Assembly: GCF_024397855.1 (NCBI RefSeq)
Contig: NZ_CP073343.1
Span: 868,001 to 932,000 of the forward strand
DNA: 64,000 nucleotides
Direction of reading: 5' to 3'
Source of the DNA: Marinomonas rhizomae
GTDB taxonomy: Bacteria; Pseudomonadota; Gammaproteobacteria; Pseudomonadales; Marinomonadaceae
In this document: positions 53,578 to 62,974 of the stretch, piece by piece
Layout of the letters: each line of letters opens with the position of its first letter
Position numbering within the stretch: position 1 is the stretch's first letter
The notes under the pieces: generated by a model
The model's input: the letters and a program-made list of their open reading frames with translations, nothing else
Told to the model about the DNA's origin: nothing
Database searches by the model: none
Translations under genes and position numbers: made by a program

Positions 53578-55338
53578 TTAATCTCCTAATACCAAGCCTT
53601 CTCGTCTTGGGTCCGCGCCACCTAGTAGACCGCCTTTATCGATAACAATACCTTGTACTCCAGAATTCAAGTCCTGTATCGATACTTTATAGCCCATATC
53701 TGTCAGGGTTTTTGCATAAGTTTCTGCTTCTGTGCCTTTTTCTAAATCAAAAGTACCGAATCGATTTAGCATGTTTGGCAAGTTAATGGCTTGTTGAATA
53801 TCCATCCCCCACTCAAGGTGAGCGATAAGGGTTTTTGCCACATAGCCAATAATTCGAGAACCACCCGGTGAACCAACTACCAAATAAGGTTTGTTGTCTT
53901 TCATTACTATGGTTGGCGACATAGATGAACGAGGGCGTTTACCCGGTTCTAAGCGGTTGGCAATTGGGTAGCCATTTTGTTGAGATTTGAAGGAAAAGTC
54001 AGTCAGCTCATTATTAAGCAAAAAACCATTGCTCATCATATTTGAACCAAAGCCATTTTCAATGGTGGTGGTCATAGATACAGCATTGCCATCTTTATCG
54101 ACAATCGAGATGTGGCTGGTGGAAGGTAGTTCTATTGCAATATCATCAGCTTGTTTGATTGGATGACGCCACTCAGGCTCACCAGCATCTACACTGTCTA
54201 AGGCTTTGCCTTTGGTGATAAGTTTAGCTCGATCGGCTAAATAAGACTGATCCAATAAACCTTGTGGCATAGGCACAAAGTCAGTGTCTGCCATGTAACG
54301 ACCGCGGTCGGCAAAAGCAAGGCGGGAAGCATCGCCGATAATCTGCCATGCTTCAGGAGAATTTGGGCCAAGGGCCGCTAGGTCAAATTGCTTGGTAATA
54401 CCAAGGATTTGGCCAACTGTTAAGGCTCCTGAACTTGGCGGTCCCATGCCGCAAATATCGTATTCTTTATAGGGTAGGCACACAGGAGCGCGCTCTTTGA
54501 CGCGATAGCTGAGAAAGTCTTGTTCAGACAAAACACCAGGGTTATCTAATGCACCACGTACCTTAGAAACAATTTTTTTGGCAATTTGTCCTGTGTAGAA
54601 TTCATCCGCACCGTATGTGGCAAGAAAGCGGAGGGTTTCATAATATTGCGTGTTTTGTAAGCGGCTGCCAGCCTCGATGGGGGTGCCGTCTAAGTTGAAG
54701 AAGTAGCTTTTTGTTTCGGGATAACGGGACAATCTTTCCGCGCTGCCTTTGACTGCATTCGCTAAACGAGGTGAAACAATAAAGCCTTTCTGGGCAAGTT
54801 CTGTAGCTGGTTCTAATAAATCTTCCCATGGCATAGTGCCATAGCGTTCGTGTAGCTCTCCCATTAACTTAACCGTGCCGGGAGTACCAACAGAGCGGCC
54901 GCCCACAACGGCATCGTAAAAAGCAAGCGGTTTGCCATTTTCATCTTGGAAAAGCTCTGGCGTTGCTTCTTGAGGGGCGGTTTCACGGCCGTCAAAGGTC
55001 GTGAGCTTTTGATTCGTCGCATCATAATACACAGCGAAAGCACCGCCACCTAAACCAGAGGATTGAGGCTCAACTAAACCGAGTACCATTTGTACAGCCA
55101 CCAGAGCATCAATGGCGGAGCCGCCAGCTTTTAAAACATCGTAACCGGCTTTACTCGCTTCAGGGTTGGCTGTGGCCACCATAAACTTTTCAGCCTGAGC
55201 CAAGGCTTTCTTTTCAGTGCCGCTTGCTGCTTCAGGTGCAACCGTGTCGGCGGCTTGCTCTGCAGCCAAAGTAAAAGGGCTAATAGCAAGTAAGGGAATA
55301 AGACCGAATGCTTTTAACCAACGAGTTGATAGCATCAT
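53578..55338 (-). CDS. ggt: Gamma-glutamyltransferase
   Basis: A 586-residue periplasmic gamma-glutamyltranspeptidase precursor that hydrolyses glutathione and gamma-glutamyl compounds. It has a signal peptide (LIPLLAISPFTLAA) and self-cleaves before the catalytic threonine, predicted T407 in STSHISIVD, giving large and small subunits. Other landmarks: FDGRETAP near 115-122, SMSPTIV, and GSPGGSRII. It may feed cysteine and glutamate to the cell. It is a single gene, with the TRAP operon read in the same direction upstream of it. Confidence 0.96.
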   Translation of the reverse strand: MMLSTRWLKAFGLIPLLAISPFTLAAEQAADTVAPEAASGTEKKALAQAEKFMVATANPEASKAGYDVLKAGGSAIDALVAVQMVLGLVEPQSSGLGGGAFAVYYDATNQKLTTFDGRETAPQEATPELFQDENGKPLAFYDAVVGGRSVGTPGTVKLMGELHERYGTMPWEDLLEPATELAQKGFIVSPRLANAVKGSAERLSRYPETKSYFFNLDGTPIEAGSRLQNTQYYETLRFLATYGADEFYTGQIAKKIVSKVRGALDNPGVLSEQDFLSYRVKERAPVCLPYKEYDICGMGPPSSGALTVGQILGITKQFDLAALGPNSPEAWQIIGDASRLAFADRGRYMADTDFVPMPQGLLDQSYLADRAKLITKGKALDSVDAGEPEWRHPIKQADDIAIELPSTSHISIVDKDGNAVSMTTTIENGFGSNMMSNGFLLNNELTDFSFKSQQNGYPIANRLEPGKRPRSSMSPTIVMKDNKPYLVVGSPGGSRIIGYVAKTLIAHLEWGMDIQQAINLPNMLNRFGTFDLEKGTEAETYAKTLTDMGYKVSIQDLNSGVQGIVIDKGGLLGGADPRREGLVLGD

Positions 55339-55467
55339 TAAAATCCTTGTTGATGAATGGAATATCTTATTTCCATCAAAACAAAAATATTAAGTTGAGT
55401 GAAGTCATTAAAGAAACAATTAGAGAAAAGAAAATGAAAATATTCCACATTATTCATTTTGATAGGC

Positions 55468-55489
55468 AAAAAAAACGCCCCGAAGGGCG
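55468..55489 (-). terminator. Terminator of the TRAP operon
   Basis: On the minus strand CGCCC pairs with GGGCG over a TTCG tetraloop and runs into eight T. It lies 59 bp after the dctM stop and before the ggt promoter. Confidence 0.92.
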
Positions 55490-55547
55490 CTAAACTCTAT
55501 AAACTTTTTACATGTGTCTTTAACAACACAGTGAGGGATCGTAAGCG

Positions 55548-57161
55548 TTATTGAACGATTTCTGGTCCCATAATGCTGTACGGCAATGCAGTAGAAAGAG
55601 CTGGGATGTAAGTGACCATCACCAAGAACACCATCAATACCAATACAAATGGCATGGCCGCTTTTACTACACGCGCCAAGCTCATGCCGGTGATGCCGGA
55701 GGTAACAAACAGGTTCAAACCAATCGGCGGTGTGATCATACCGATCTCCATGTTTACTACCATGATGATACCAAGGTGAATTGGATCAACGCCCAGTTCC
55801 ATCGCAATAGGGAATACCACTGGCGCAACGATAACCAATAGACCCGATGGCTCCATAAACTGACCACCAATTAGCAACAAAATGTTCACAGCGATTAGGA
55901 AGGTGAACCAGTTGAAGCCGACGCCAAGCATCCACTCAGTGATCATTTGAGGAATACGCTCTGCTGACAAGGTATGAGCAAACAACAGAGCATTGGCGAT
56001 GATAAACATCAGCATAATGGTGGTTTTTGTGCCTTCTAGCATTACCTTACGAGACTCTTCACCAAACAAAGATGGGAAGAAACCTCGTAGCATCATGGAC
56101 AAGTTACGGCCCCAGATTGGCACGCCAGCAGCCAAACAAGCACCAATAGACTCTTCTAGCTTGCTAGAGCGTTTGTAGACATAAAAAATGGCCAAAGCGA
56201 CAGACATGATCGCGCCCCAAATCGCACGATCGCCGCCAGTGACGGTTTCGCTGTCAGCGAATACGAAGAATGACATGATTTCCCAAACAAGGAAGAAAGA
56301 CACGCCATAAACCGTACCGTTGAAGCCAACACGCGCATGAGGAGCATCATTGTCGTTCGTCCATGTTTTGCCTTTTAAAGGCCCCATATCGCGATAAACA
56401 AACAAGGCGATGAACATAGAGTAAACAGCAGCAACAACAGCGGCTTCTGTTGGCGTGAATACACCACCATAAATACCACCCATGATGATCACGACAAGGA
56501 ATAAGCCCCAACCGGCTTCTTTACCACCACGAACTAAGTTGCCAAAGCCTTTCCACTCTTCAGCTGGTAGCTTTTTGATACGCGCAACCACATAAATAGC
56601 TAGCATCAACATACCGCCAGCCATCAAACCTGGGATAACGCCCGCCAAGAACATGCGACCAACAGATACGTCTACAGACGCAGCGTATACCACCATTACG
56701 ATAGAAGGTGGGATCAAAATACCCAAGGTACCCGCGTTGGCAATGATGCCCGCTGCAAATTCTTTTGAGTAACCTACTTGTGTCATACCGGCAATGGCAA
56801 TCGTACCGATGGCAACAACCGTTGCTGGAGAGGACCCAGACAAGGCGGCGAACATCATACACGCCAATACCGATGCCATCGCCAAGCCACCACGGAAGTG
56901 ACCAACACTGGCAATGGCGAAGTTAATCAAACGCTTCGCTACGCCGCCAGTCGACATATAAGACGAGGCAATGATGAAAAATGGGATAGCGAGCAAGGTA
57001 TAGTGCTGACCAGCCCCAAATAGAGAAATAGCCACAGACGACAATGAGTCGTGTGAGAAAAAAGTAATAAACAGTATGGACGATAAGCCCAACGATATAC
57101 CAACGGGTAAACCTACAAACAGCAGGACAATTACCAATGAAAATAGAATGATTGATTCCAC
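55548..57161 (-). CDS. dctM: TRAP dicarboxylate transporter large permease DctM, with insertion
   Basis: The large membrane subunit of a TRAP uptake system, driven by a sodium or proton gradient. At 537 aa it is about 110 longer than the usual ~425. The two halves are recognisable (LLAIPFFIIASSYMSTGGVAKRL, LIPPSIVMVVYAA; MEPSGLLVIVAPVVFPIAMELGVDPIHLGIIMVVNMEIGMITPPIGLNLF), separated by an extra segment at about 262-375 containing two predicted helices. Together with DctQ and DctP it imports C4-dicarboxylates. Confidence 0.94.
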   Translation of the reverse strand: MESIILFSLVIVLLFVGLPVGISLGLSSILFITFFSHDSLSSVAISLFGAGQHYTLLAIPFFIIASSYMSTGGVAKRLINFAIASVGHFRGGLAMASVLACMMFAALSGSSPATVVAIGTIAIAGMTQVGYSKEFAAGIIANAGTLGILIPPSIVMVVYAASVDVSVGRMFLAGVIPGLMAGGMLMLAIYVVARIKKLPAEEWKGFGNLVRGGKEAGWGLFLVVIIMGGIYGGVFTPTEAAVVAAVYSMFIALFVYRDMGPLKGKTWTNDNDAPHARVGFNGTVYGVSFFLVWEIMSFFVFADSETVTGGDRAIWGAIMSVALAIFYVYKRSSKLEESIGACLAAGVPIWGRNLSMMLRGFFPSLFGEESRKVMLEGTKTTIMLMFIIANALLFAHTLSAERIPQMITEWMLGVGFNWFTFLIAVNILLLIGGQFMEPSGLLVIVAPVVFPIAMELGVDPIHLGIIMVVNMEIGMITPPIGLNLFVTSGITGMSLARVVKAAMPFVLVLMVFLVMVTYIPALSTALPYSIMGPEIVQ

Positions 57162-57176
57162 GATGATGCTCCTGCG

Positions 57177-57854
57177 CTAGTCTTTCAAGACGTTTTGGTT
57201 TTCTTTAACAAGATCTTGTGCTTCATGGCCACTGATCAACATGTCTCGTTTGCCGCGGGCAATATCGATAAAGGCTTGCAAAGAACGATAAGAAAGTAGA
57301 GCCAAGCTGATTGGCAGGATAACAAGAACAATCCAACGGTGAACGCGGGGGCGCAAACCAAACATTTCTTGTACAAATTCTGGGTAACGAAGTTCTTCTG
57401 AACCTATACCAATTTTGAACATTTTCAACCAATACTCGATCGCACCACCGCTCACGTCTACCCCAAGCATTGCCAACCAAGTGGAGTCGAGGAGGATAAG
57501 TCCGTACATCATAGCGGCTGCTGCACCGAACAAAGAAAGTGCTTTTGTGACAGGTTTTGGAACCGCGTTTAAGACGATATCGACACCAAGATGAAGACCG
57601 GTTTTGATACCGTAGCTCATGCCTAACAAGATCAACCAAGAGAAGGCGACTGTATTGAACTCAAGTGCTGCGTCCCAGCCAGTGTTGAACCCATAACGAG
57701 CTATAACCTGTCCGAACGATACCGCCATGATTGAGGAGATAACGATGATTAGCAGGTTTTCTTCTGCTCGCTCCATGACTTTTGGGAAGCGCTTTTCTAA
57801 TAGCCAAAGAACAATAATAAAAATAAGTAAATAAAGATGCGGCCAATGTGCCAT
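57177..57854 (-). CDS. dctQ: TRAP transporter small permease DctQ
   Basis: About 225 aa with four to five membrane segments, the DctQ subunit that complexes with DctM. It is longer than average (~170), with a loop of about 50 residues (GGAIEYWLKMFKIGIGSEELRYPEFVQEMFGLRPRVH). I start at MAHWPHLYLL because AAGGAG lies six bases upstream on the minus strand. It is followed after 15 bp by dctM. Confidence 0.92.
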   Translation of the reverse strand: MAHWPHLYLLIFIIVLWLLEKRFPKVMERAEENLLIIVISSIMAVSFGQVIARYGFNTGWDAALEFNTVAFSWLILLGMSYGIKTGLHLGVDIVLNAVPKPVTKALSLFGAAAAMMYGLILLDSTWLAMLGVDVSGGAIEYWLKMFKIGIGSEELRYPEFVQEMFGLRPRVHRWIVLVILPISLALLSYRSLQAFIDIARGKRDMLISGHEAQDLVKENQNVLKD

Positions 57855-57977
57855 GGGGGTCTCCTTAACTAAGTGGACCAAAACAAGTTAAAGTGCAGTA
57901 GTGGCAAGTCTTGTAGGTTCTAGGATCGATCATCGGTGTGAGATTTAGGATCAAGAAAGCACAGGATAAAACCACAA

Positions 57978-58001
57978 GAGCTGACCGGTTAAGGTCAGCT
58001 C
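57978..58001 (-). other. Hairpin between dctP and dctQ
   Basis: GAGCTGACC pairs perfectly with GGTCAGCTC over a 6-base loop in the spacer between the binding-protein gene and the permease genes. Such hairpins often protect the upstream message or partly terminate, giving excess binding protein. Confidence 0.75.
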
Positions 58002-58020
58002 ACTGCGGGATAAAAATGGA

Positions 58021-59013
58021 TTACGCGCCAGCAGCAGCGTTAATCAAATCTTTACCAATGTAGCTTTCAAACTGCTTCCAAACAGGCTTCATTGTATCTA
58101 CCCATTCTTGGCGTTGTGCAGGTGTCAGTACGTTGATTTTTCCGCCAGCATCCAAGATGTTTTGACGGTTAGCCGCTTCTGCTGCTTTAACGTTCAAGTT
58201 TGCTTCTTGTGTTACTTCATCAGCAATTTTAGTGAATTGCGCGCGGTCTTCAGGAGAAAGGCTTTGCAAGAATTCAGACGATGTCATGAACAAGTAAGCC
58301 AACAACTGGTGGTTGGTTTCCGTTGTGCTGTCTTGTACTTCGTAGAATTTTTTCGTGTAGATGTTTGACCAAGTGTTTTCTTGGCCATCCACAACACCTG
58401 TTTGCAAGGCACCGTACACTTCAGAGAACGCCATTGCTTGAGGAGATGCGCCCATAGCCGCAATCATTTGTTTTGCAACGTCAGATGTTTGTACACGGAA
58501 TTTCATGCCTTTCGCATCGCTAGGCACTAAAAGAGGTTTGTTGGCAGAAAAATACTTCATACCAGACATCCAGTAACCTAGACCAACAAAACCTGCGTAC
58601 TCATCCATTTCGGTAAGTAGCTTTTTGCCTTCTTCGGTTTTAGTGAAGCGGATAGCGTGGTCCATGTCTTTAAAGATGAAAGGCAGATCAAATACACCGT
58701 ATTTATCAGTGTACGAACCGAACTTAGACAGTGAAGGAGCAAGTAGCTGAACGTCGCCTAAAAGTAGGGCTTCAAGTTCTTTTGAATCACCAAACAATGT
58801 GGAGTTAGGGAAAACTTCAACACACAATTTGCCGTTCATTTCTTTGTTCACGCGCTCTGCGAAGTTATTTGCAGCAACTACTTTAGGGTGAGTAGTACCA
58901 CCAGTAACGTGGCTGAATTTGACAACGCGTTCACCTGAATCACAATTCGCAACCGCTGTGCCAGCAGAAAGAGCAAGAGCTAAAGAGGTTAGAGCAAGGC
59001 TGATTTTTTTCAT
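58021..59013 (-). CDS. dctP: TRAP dicarboxylate-binding protein DctP
   Basis: A 330-residue periplasmic binding protein with a signal peptide (MKKISLALTSLALALSAGTAVA). TRAP-family landmarks: KFSHVTGGTTHPKVVAANNFAERVN, FRVQTSDVAKQMIAAMGASPQAMAFSEVYGALQTGVVDGQENTWSNI. The conserved arginine of RVQTS binds the substrate carboxylate. First gene of the dctPQM operon; promoter region lies in the 271-bp gap to tmcA. Confidence 0.95.
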   Translation of the reverse strand: MKKISLALTSLALALSAGTAVANCDSGERVVKFSHVTGGTTHPKVVAANNFAERVNKEMNGKLCVEVFPNSTLFGDSKELEALLLGDVQLLAPSLSKFGSYTDKYGVFDLPFIFKDMDHAIRFTKTEEGKKLLTEMDEYAGFVGLGYWMSGMKYFSANKPLLVPSDAKGMKFRVQTSDVAKQMIAAMGASPQAMAFSEVYGALQTGVVDGQENTWSNIYTKKFYEVQDSTTETNHQLLAYLFMTSSEFLQSLSPEDRAQFTKIADEVTQEANLNVKAAEAANRQNILDAGGKINVLTPAQRQEWVDTMKPVWKQFESYIGKDLINAAAGA

Positions 59014-59130
59014 TTTTATAAAACTCCAAAAACTGAATTATTATTGTTTACCTGATTTTTAGCCTGACTTATTGCTGATTTTTCATCGGCGACAGACAAA
59101 GCAAAACAGGCGATGCTAGCCATACTGTTT

Positions 59131-59146
59131 ACACAATCTGTGCCAA
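59131..59146 (-). promoter_or_regulatory. Weak sigma54 -24 candidate upstream of dctP
   Basis: On the minus strand TTGGCAC matches the -24 element exactly, but the -12 region at correct spacing reads GTGT rather than TTGC. If used, the dctP leader would be about 105 bases. The rest of the 271-bp gap shows no clear sigma70 promoter or repeat. Confidence 0.3.
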
Positions 59147-59284
59147 GTCTTTAGGTTTTATTTAAGTATATGATTATTAAGTAGAAAATATCTTATTATG
59201 TATTTTTTCTGTTGTACCAATGGAATTTAATAGGGGGGATTACACACATAGGTAGATCTTTAATGGGCGGTTAGCCACCCATTT

Positions 59285-61375
59285 TTACTTGATCAGCTGC
59301 GTCAAAAGTCTTTTGAAGGTTTGGTGCATGGCTTTTTTGCCAGACAATTGCGCTTTTTGACGAGCCTGTTCAATATTACGACCTAAAGCAGCCTCAATTA
59401 ATAGACGATGGGCTGGATCTTTGGCGCTTAGCTGTCCTGTTAAGGCAAGGCGTAGGCTTGCCTTAAGGAAAATAGGTCGAATACTGTCAAATTGACGATG
59501 ATGATCTACAAATAGCGCGATATCCCGCAAGTCTTCTGAAGATAACATCGCCAGAGCGGGAAGCTCATCTTGGCCATAATGTTTTTGGCTCAGGATGATC
59601 AGAATCAACTCTGAAGATAAATCGAAATATTGCAGCAGCAAGTTAAGCAAAAACTGTTCAATAAAACGGTTTTGCCAATCATTCGCTAACAAGGCAGCGT
59701 GTTGAGTCATTGGCTTTACCATCATCAAAGAGTAGCTGCCGCTGGCTTGGTCTTTACTCGTTCCCAATCGAACCGGTAAATAACCATTTTTTAGCCAAAA
59801 AGACACCACATCGGGCGTGGCCGCAAAACTGGTGCAGAGAAAGTCGCATCGCTCATTGGCAAGGCTTTCTATCTGCGTAAGTAATTGACTCGCAATACCT
59901 TTGTTTTGTTGGCTTTGCTCTGTTGCAATGCGGCTAATGCGCAAGTAATAATACTGTCCTGCGTTTTCCATACCTTCATGAGCCAGCAGAGATTGCGGTA
60001 CTAAATGGCCTCTTGGGCGGCGTTTGCCTTGCATGACTTCTTGACTGAGCGCACTGGGTAAGTTGCCTTCTTTAGTAATAATCGCAACGCTTTGTGCTTT
60101 TCCGTTTGATAGATAAAGATGCGTAGACACAGAAGGATCGTCTAATACCCAACGCAAGTTGTCAGGTGAGGTTTGGTAATGAGCACTGACCAATAACTGA
60201 AATGTATCGGCGAGTAAGTCTGTGTTCTCCAGCCAATCTGCGCCAGTAAGTTGACGATATGTTGCCAGGCTAGTCGTGCCTGCATTCGTACTCTCAGCCC
60301 CTTGGGTATTAGTTTCAGGTGTGGCTAAAAAGAAGCAATCATTGATCCAGTGTTCGAGTGGGTCATTTCCCCCCCATCGAATAGGTTGGCTCAAAATGAG
60401 TGATTGCAAAGCAAGTGTCTTGGTGGTTTTTTGCGATGTTAAATACTGACAAAACCGAATGCCAAAGCCTTTGCCAGCGCCTTCATAGCCATAATCAGTG
60501 GTGCTGAAAAGGCAGTGTTGGGCTTTTTCGTTTAATGCCATAAGCAAGGGCAAGGGAATCATTGACGCTTCATCAACAAAGAGAAAGTCCCAGTGAGTCG
60601 AATCGCTTATTAGGGCATCAGGGGCAAAAAAAGGCAGCGTCATGCTGTCTTGATCAATAACTTGCTCAAAGCGAGTCTTTAGACTCACAATCGCCTCTTG
60701 ATTCGGCGCGGTTATTGCCACTCGTTTTCCTGCGTTGATGAGTTTTGCCAGAGTGTCGCCCAATAGAGTGGACTTGCCTCGGCCTCTTGGGGCAATCAGC
60801 ACATAGGATTTCGCTCGCTGTTCGAATAAACAGGACTGAGCGTTGGCTTGCTCTTGAGTCAGAGGGGCATTGGGAACTATCGGTTTGAGCTTAGGTAAGC
60901 TCCGCATGTCGCTGGATTTTACAAGGTTAAAAGGAGATTCATCGGCTTGTAATGTATCGAGTAGGTAACGTTTAAAGTACGACGTTACTTGCTCTGGTTC
61001 AAAAGGCCAAGGTAAATAGCGCGATAGATCTTGGTCTGTCATAGACAACCAATCTTCATGTGGCAGAGCAATGGCAAAGAGACCATTGCCTCTTACCGTG
61101 CCCGCTAAAATAGCCAATGCACTGGCAGATATTCCATGAGTCAAATCCACCAAAATAGCATCGTGACTGCTGCCGAGCTCTTGTCTGACTTGTTTGAAAG
61201 AGCAGGTTTTAAACTGTTTTGTTTTTAACGATGGAGCGAGTAATTCGTCATATTGGCTTACATCATGAGCAGCAATAAGCGGTGTGGAGAAGTTTTTACA
61301 CAGATGAAGAAAGTCTGACAAAACCTCGCTAGGCGAGCCTTTTAAAATAAAACAGTGGCGGTGGTTGTCAGACAT
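59285..61375 (-). CDS. tmcA: tRNA(Met) cytidine acetyltransferase TmcA
   Basis: A 696-residue RNA helicase-acetyltransferase that makes N4-acetylcytidine at the wobble position of elongator tRNA(Met). Order: DUF1726-like N-terminal domain, helicase ATPase (Walker A PRGRGKST at 196-203; Walker B FLFVDEASMIP), then GNAT domain (YYLRISRIATEQSQQNKGIASQLLTQIESL) and a C-terminal RNA-binding part. Full length. It lies downstream of prpD with a terminator between. Confidence 0.95.
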   Translation of the reverse strand: MSDNHRHCFILKGSPSEVLSDFLHLCKNFSTPLIAAHDVSQYDELLAPSLKTKQFKTCSFKQVRQELGSSHDAILVDLTHGISASALAILAGTVRGNGLFAIALPHEDWLSMTDQDLSRYLPWPFEPEQVTSYFKRYLLDTLQADESPFNLVKSSDMRSLPKLKPIVPNAPLTQEQANAQSCLFEQRAKSYVLIAPRGRGKSTLLGDTLAKLINAGKRVAITAPNQEAIVSLKTRFEQVIDQDSMTLPFFAPDALISDSTHWDFLFVDEASMIPLPLLMALNEKAQHCLFSTTDYGYEGAGKGFGIRFCQYLTSQKTTKTLALQSLILSQPIRWGGNDPLEHWINDCFFLATPETNTQGAESTNAGTTSLATYRQLTGADWLENTDLLADTFQLLVSAHYQTSPDNLRWVLDDPSVSTHLYLSNGKAQSVAIITKEGNLPSALSQEVMQGKRRPRGHLVPQSLLAHEGMENAGQYYYLRISRIATEQSQQNKGIASQLLTQIESLANERCDFLCTSFAATPDVVSFWLKNGYLPVRLGTSKDQASGSYSLMMVKPMTQHAALLANDWQNRFIEQFLLNLLLQYFDLSSELILIILSQKHYGQDELPALAMLSSEDLRDIALFVDHHRQFDSIRPIFLKASLRLALTGQLSAKDPAHRLLIEAALGRNIEQARQKAQLSGKKAMHQTFKRLLTQLIK

Positions 61376-61386
61376 ATAAATAAAAT

Positions 61387-61425
61387 TTCCTTGTGATCAC
61401 TCTATAATACTGTGACCACAAGGAA
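61387..61425 (-). terminator. Hairpin between prpD and tmcA
   Basis: Arms TTCCTTGTGATCAC (61387-61400) and GTGACCACAAGGAA (61412-61425) are complementary except one position. In the minus-strand transcript that position is a G-U pair, giving a full 14-bp stem; in the plus-strand transcript it is an A-C mismatch. A T-rich tail follows on the minus strand. Confidence 0.7.
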
Positions 61426-61445
61426 GTGCCAATGCTTGTTTAAGC

Positions 61446-62933
61446 CTAGGCAATAACAAATAAATCCATGAAGCGATTCACTGCCGTGCTTTCAAGAGCG
61501 GCTTGATCCTTGCAGAGCGTAAAAATGTTTTGGCATTGGTGGCTTGGGAAGCGTGTTGCCAAGTTGTTTTTAAACTTTTGTTCCAACAAAGGAATGCCTT
61601 CTGCGCGACGGCGACGGTGTCCGACTGGGTATTCCACCATCACTTCTTCTGTGCTGCTGCCATCTTTAAAGAACACCTGAATCGCATTGGCAATAGAGCG
61701 CTTGTCGGCTTCTAAATACTCTGCGGTGAAGCGTTTGTCTTCAACGATTTCCATCTTGTTGCGCAGCTCATCAATGATGGGGTTGGCGGCATGAAAGTCA
61801 TCTTCATAATGTTCAGCGATCAAGTTACCAAAGGCCAATGGCACAGCGGCCATGTATTGCAAGCAATGGTCGCGGTCGGCGGCATTTGCTAATGGGCCAG
61901 ACTTGGAAATAATACGAATGGCAGATTCATGAGTACGAATAACGATCTTGTCGATCTCTGCCAAACGATTCTTCACTAAAGGATGTAAAGTAACAGCCGC
62001 TTCAGCAGCGGTTTGAGCGTGAAACTCTGCTGGGAAAGAGATCTTGAATAAGACGTTTTCCATCACGTACGTGCCATAATCTTGTGAGAAAGAAAACTCA
62101 CGTTTGTCTTCAGGCTTGATGGCTTGGTCTTTATTGGTTTTTGAGAAAGACACGTCATAAAAGCCCCATTGATCTGCGGTAAGCACACCGGGAATGCCCA
62201 TTTCTCCACGCATTGACATATCGGCCAAACGCACCGCACGAGACGTTGCATCGCCCGCCGCCCAAGATTTACGCGAGCCAGCATTTGGCGCATGGCGATA
62301 AGTCCGCAGGGCAGAACCATCGACCCACGCTTGCGAAATCGCCGCCATGATTTGTTCTCTGTCACCGCCCATCATCTTGGTAACCACTGCAACCGAGGCC
62401 ACACGAACTAATAAAACGTGACACAAACCCACGCGGTTGAATGAGTTTTCTAGGGCAATAACGCCTTGGATTTCATGGGCCATCACCATGGCTTCCAATA
62501 CTTCACGCATGGTCATTGGGCTTTCGCCGTTGGATAGTCGAACTTGTGAAAGGTGATCGGCGACGGCCAAAATACCGCCTAAGTTATCAGATGGATGTCC
62601 CCATTCTGCCGCCAACCAAGTGTCGTTGTAATCCAACCAGCGAATGATACAACCAATGTCCCACGCGGCTTTCATCGGGTCGAGGGACAAAGACGTACCT
62701 GGAACGCGAGCACCATTTGGCACCACTGTTCCTTGTACAATGGGGCCAAGGTGTTTAGTACATTCTGGAAAGCGTAGGGCAAGCAAACCACAGCCGAGGG
62801 TGTCCATTAAACAATTGCGTGCTGTGTCGAGAGCTTCTTGGCTTTCGACTTTAAAATTCAGTACATAATCCGCGATATCTTGGATGACTTGGTCATAATC
62901 TGGGCGGTTGTTTAGGTCTACGTTGTTGCTCAT
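61446..62933 (-). CDS. prpD: 2-methylcitrate dehydratase PrpD
   Basis: A 495-residue MmgE/PrpD enzyme that dehydrates 2-methylcitrate in propionate catabolism. Family landmarks: [52 protein letters not shown], and the C-terminal [26 protein letters not shown]. It is the PrpD isoform (cofactor-free), not AcnD. It follows prpC by 41 bp and is cotranscribed. Confidence 0.95.
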   Translation of the reverse strand: MSNNVDLNNRPDYDQVIQDIADYVLNFKVESQEALDTARNCLMDTLGCGLLALRFPECTKHLGPIVQGTVVPNGARVPGTSLSLDPMKAAWDIGCIIRWLDYNDTWLAAEWGHPSDNLGGILAVADHLSQVRLSNGESPMTMREVLEAMVMAHEIQGVIALENSFNRVGLCHVLLVRVASVAVVTKMMGGDREQIMAAISQAWVDGSALRTYRHAPNAGSRKSWAAGDATSRAVRLADMSMRGEMGIPGVLTADQWGFYDVSFSKTNKDQAIKPEDKREFSFSQDYGTYVMENVLFKISFPAEFHAQTAAEAAVTLHPLVKNRLAEIDKIVIRTHESAIRIISKSGPLANAADRDHCLQYMAAVPLAFGNLIAEHYEDDFHAANPIIDELRNKMEIVEDKRFTAEYLEADKRSIANAIQVFFKDGSSTEEVMVEYPVGHRRRRAEGIPLLEQKFKNNLATRFPSHQCQNIFTLCKDQAALESTAVNRFMDLFVIA

Positions 62934-62974
62934 TAGTGATCCTTAATCGTTAATTTTTTTATGCTTATGTTGGA

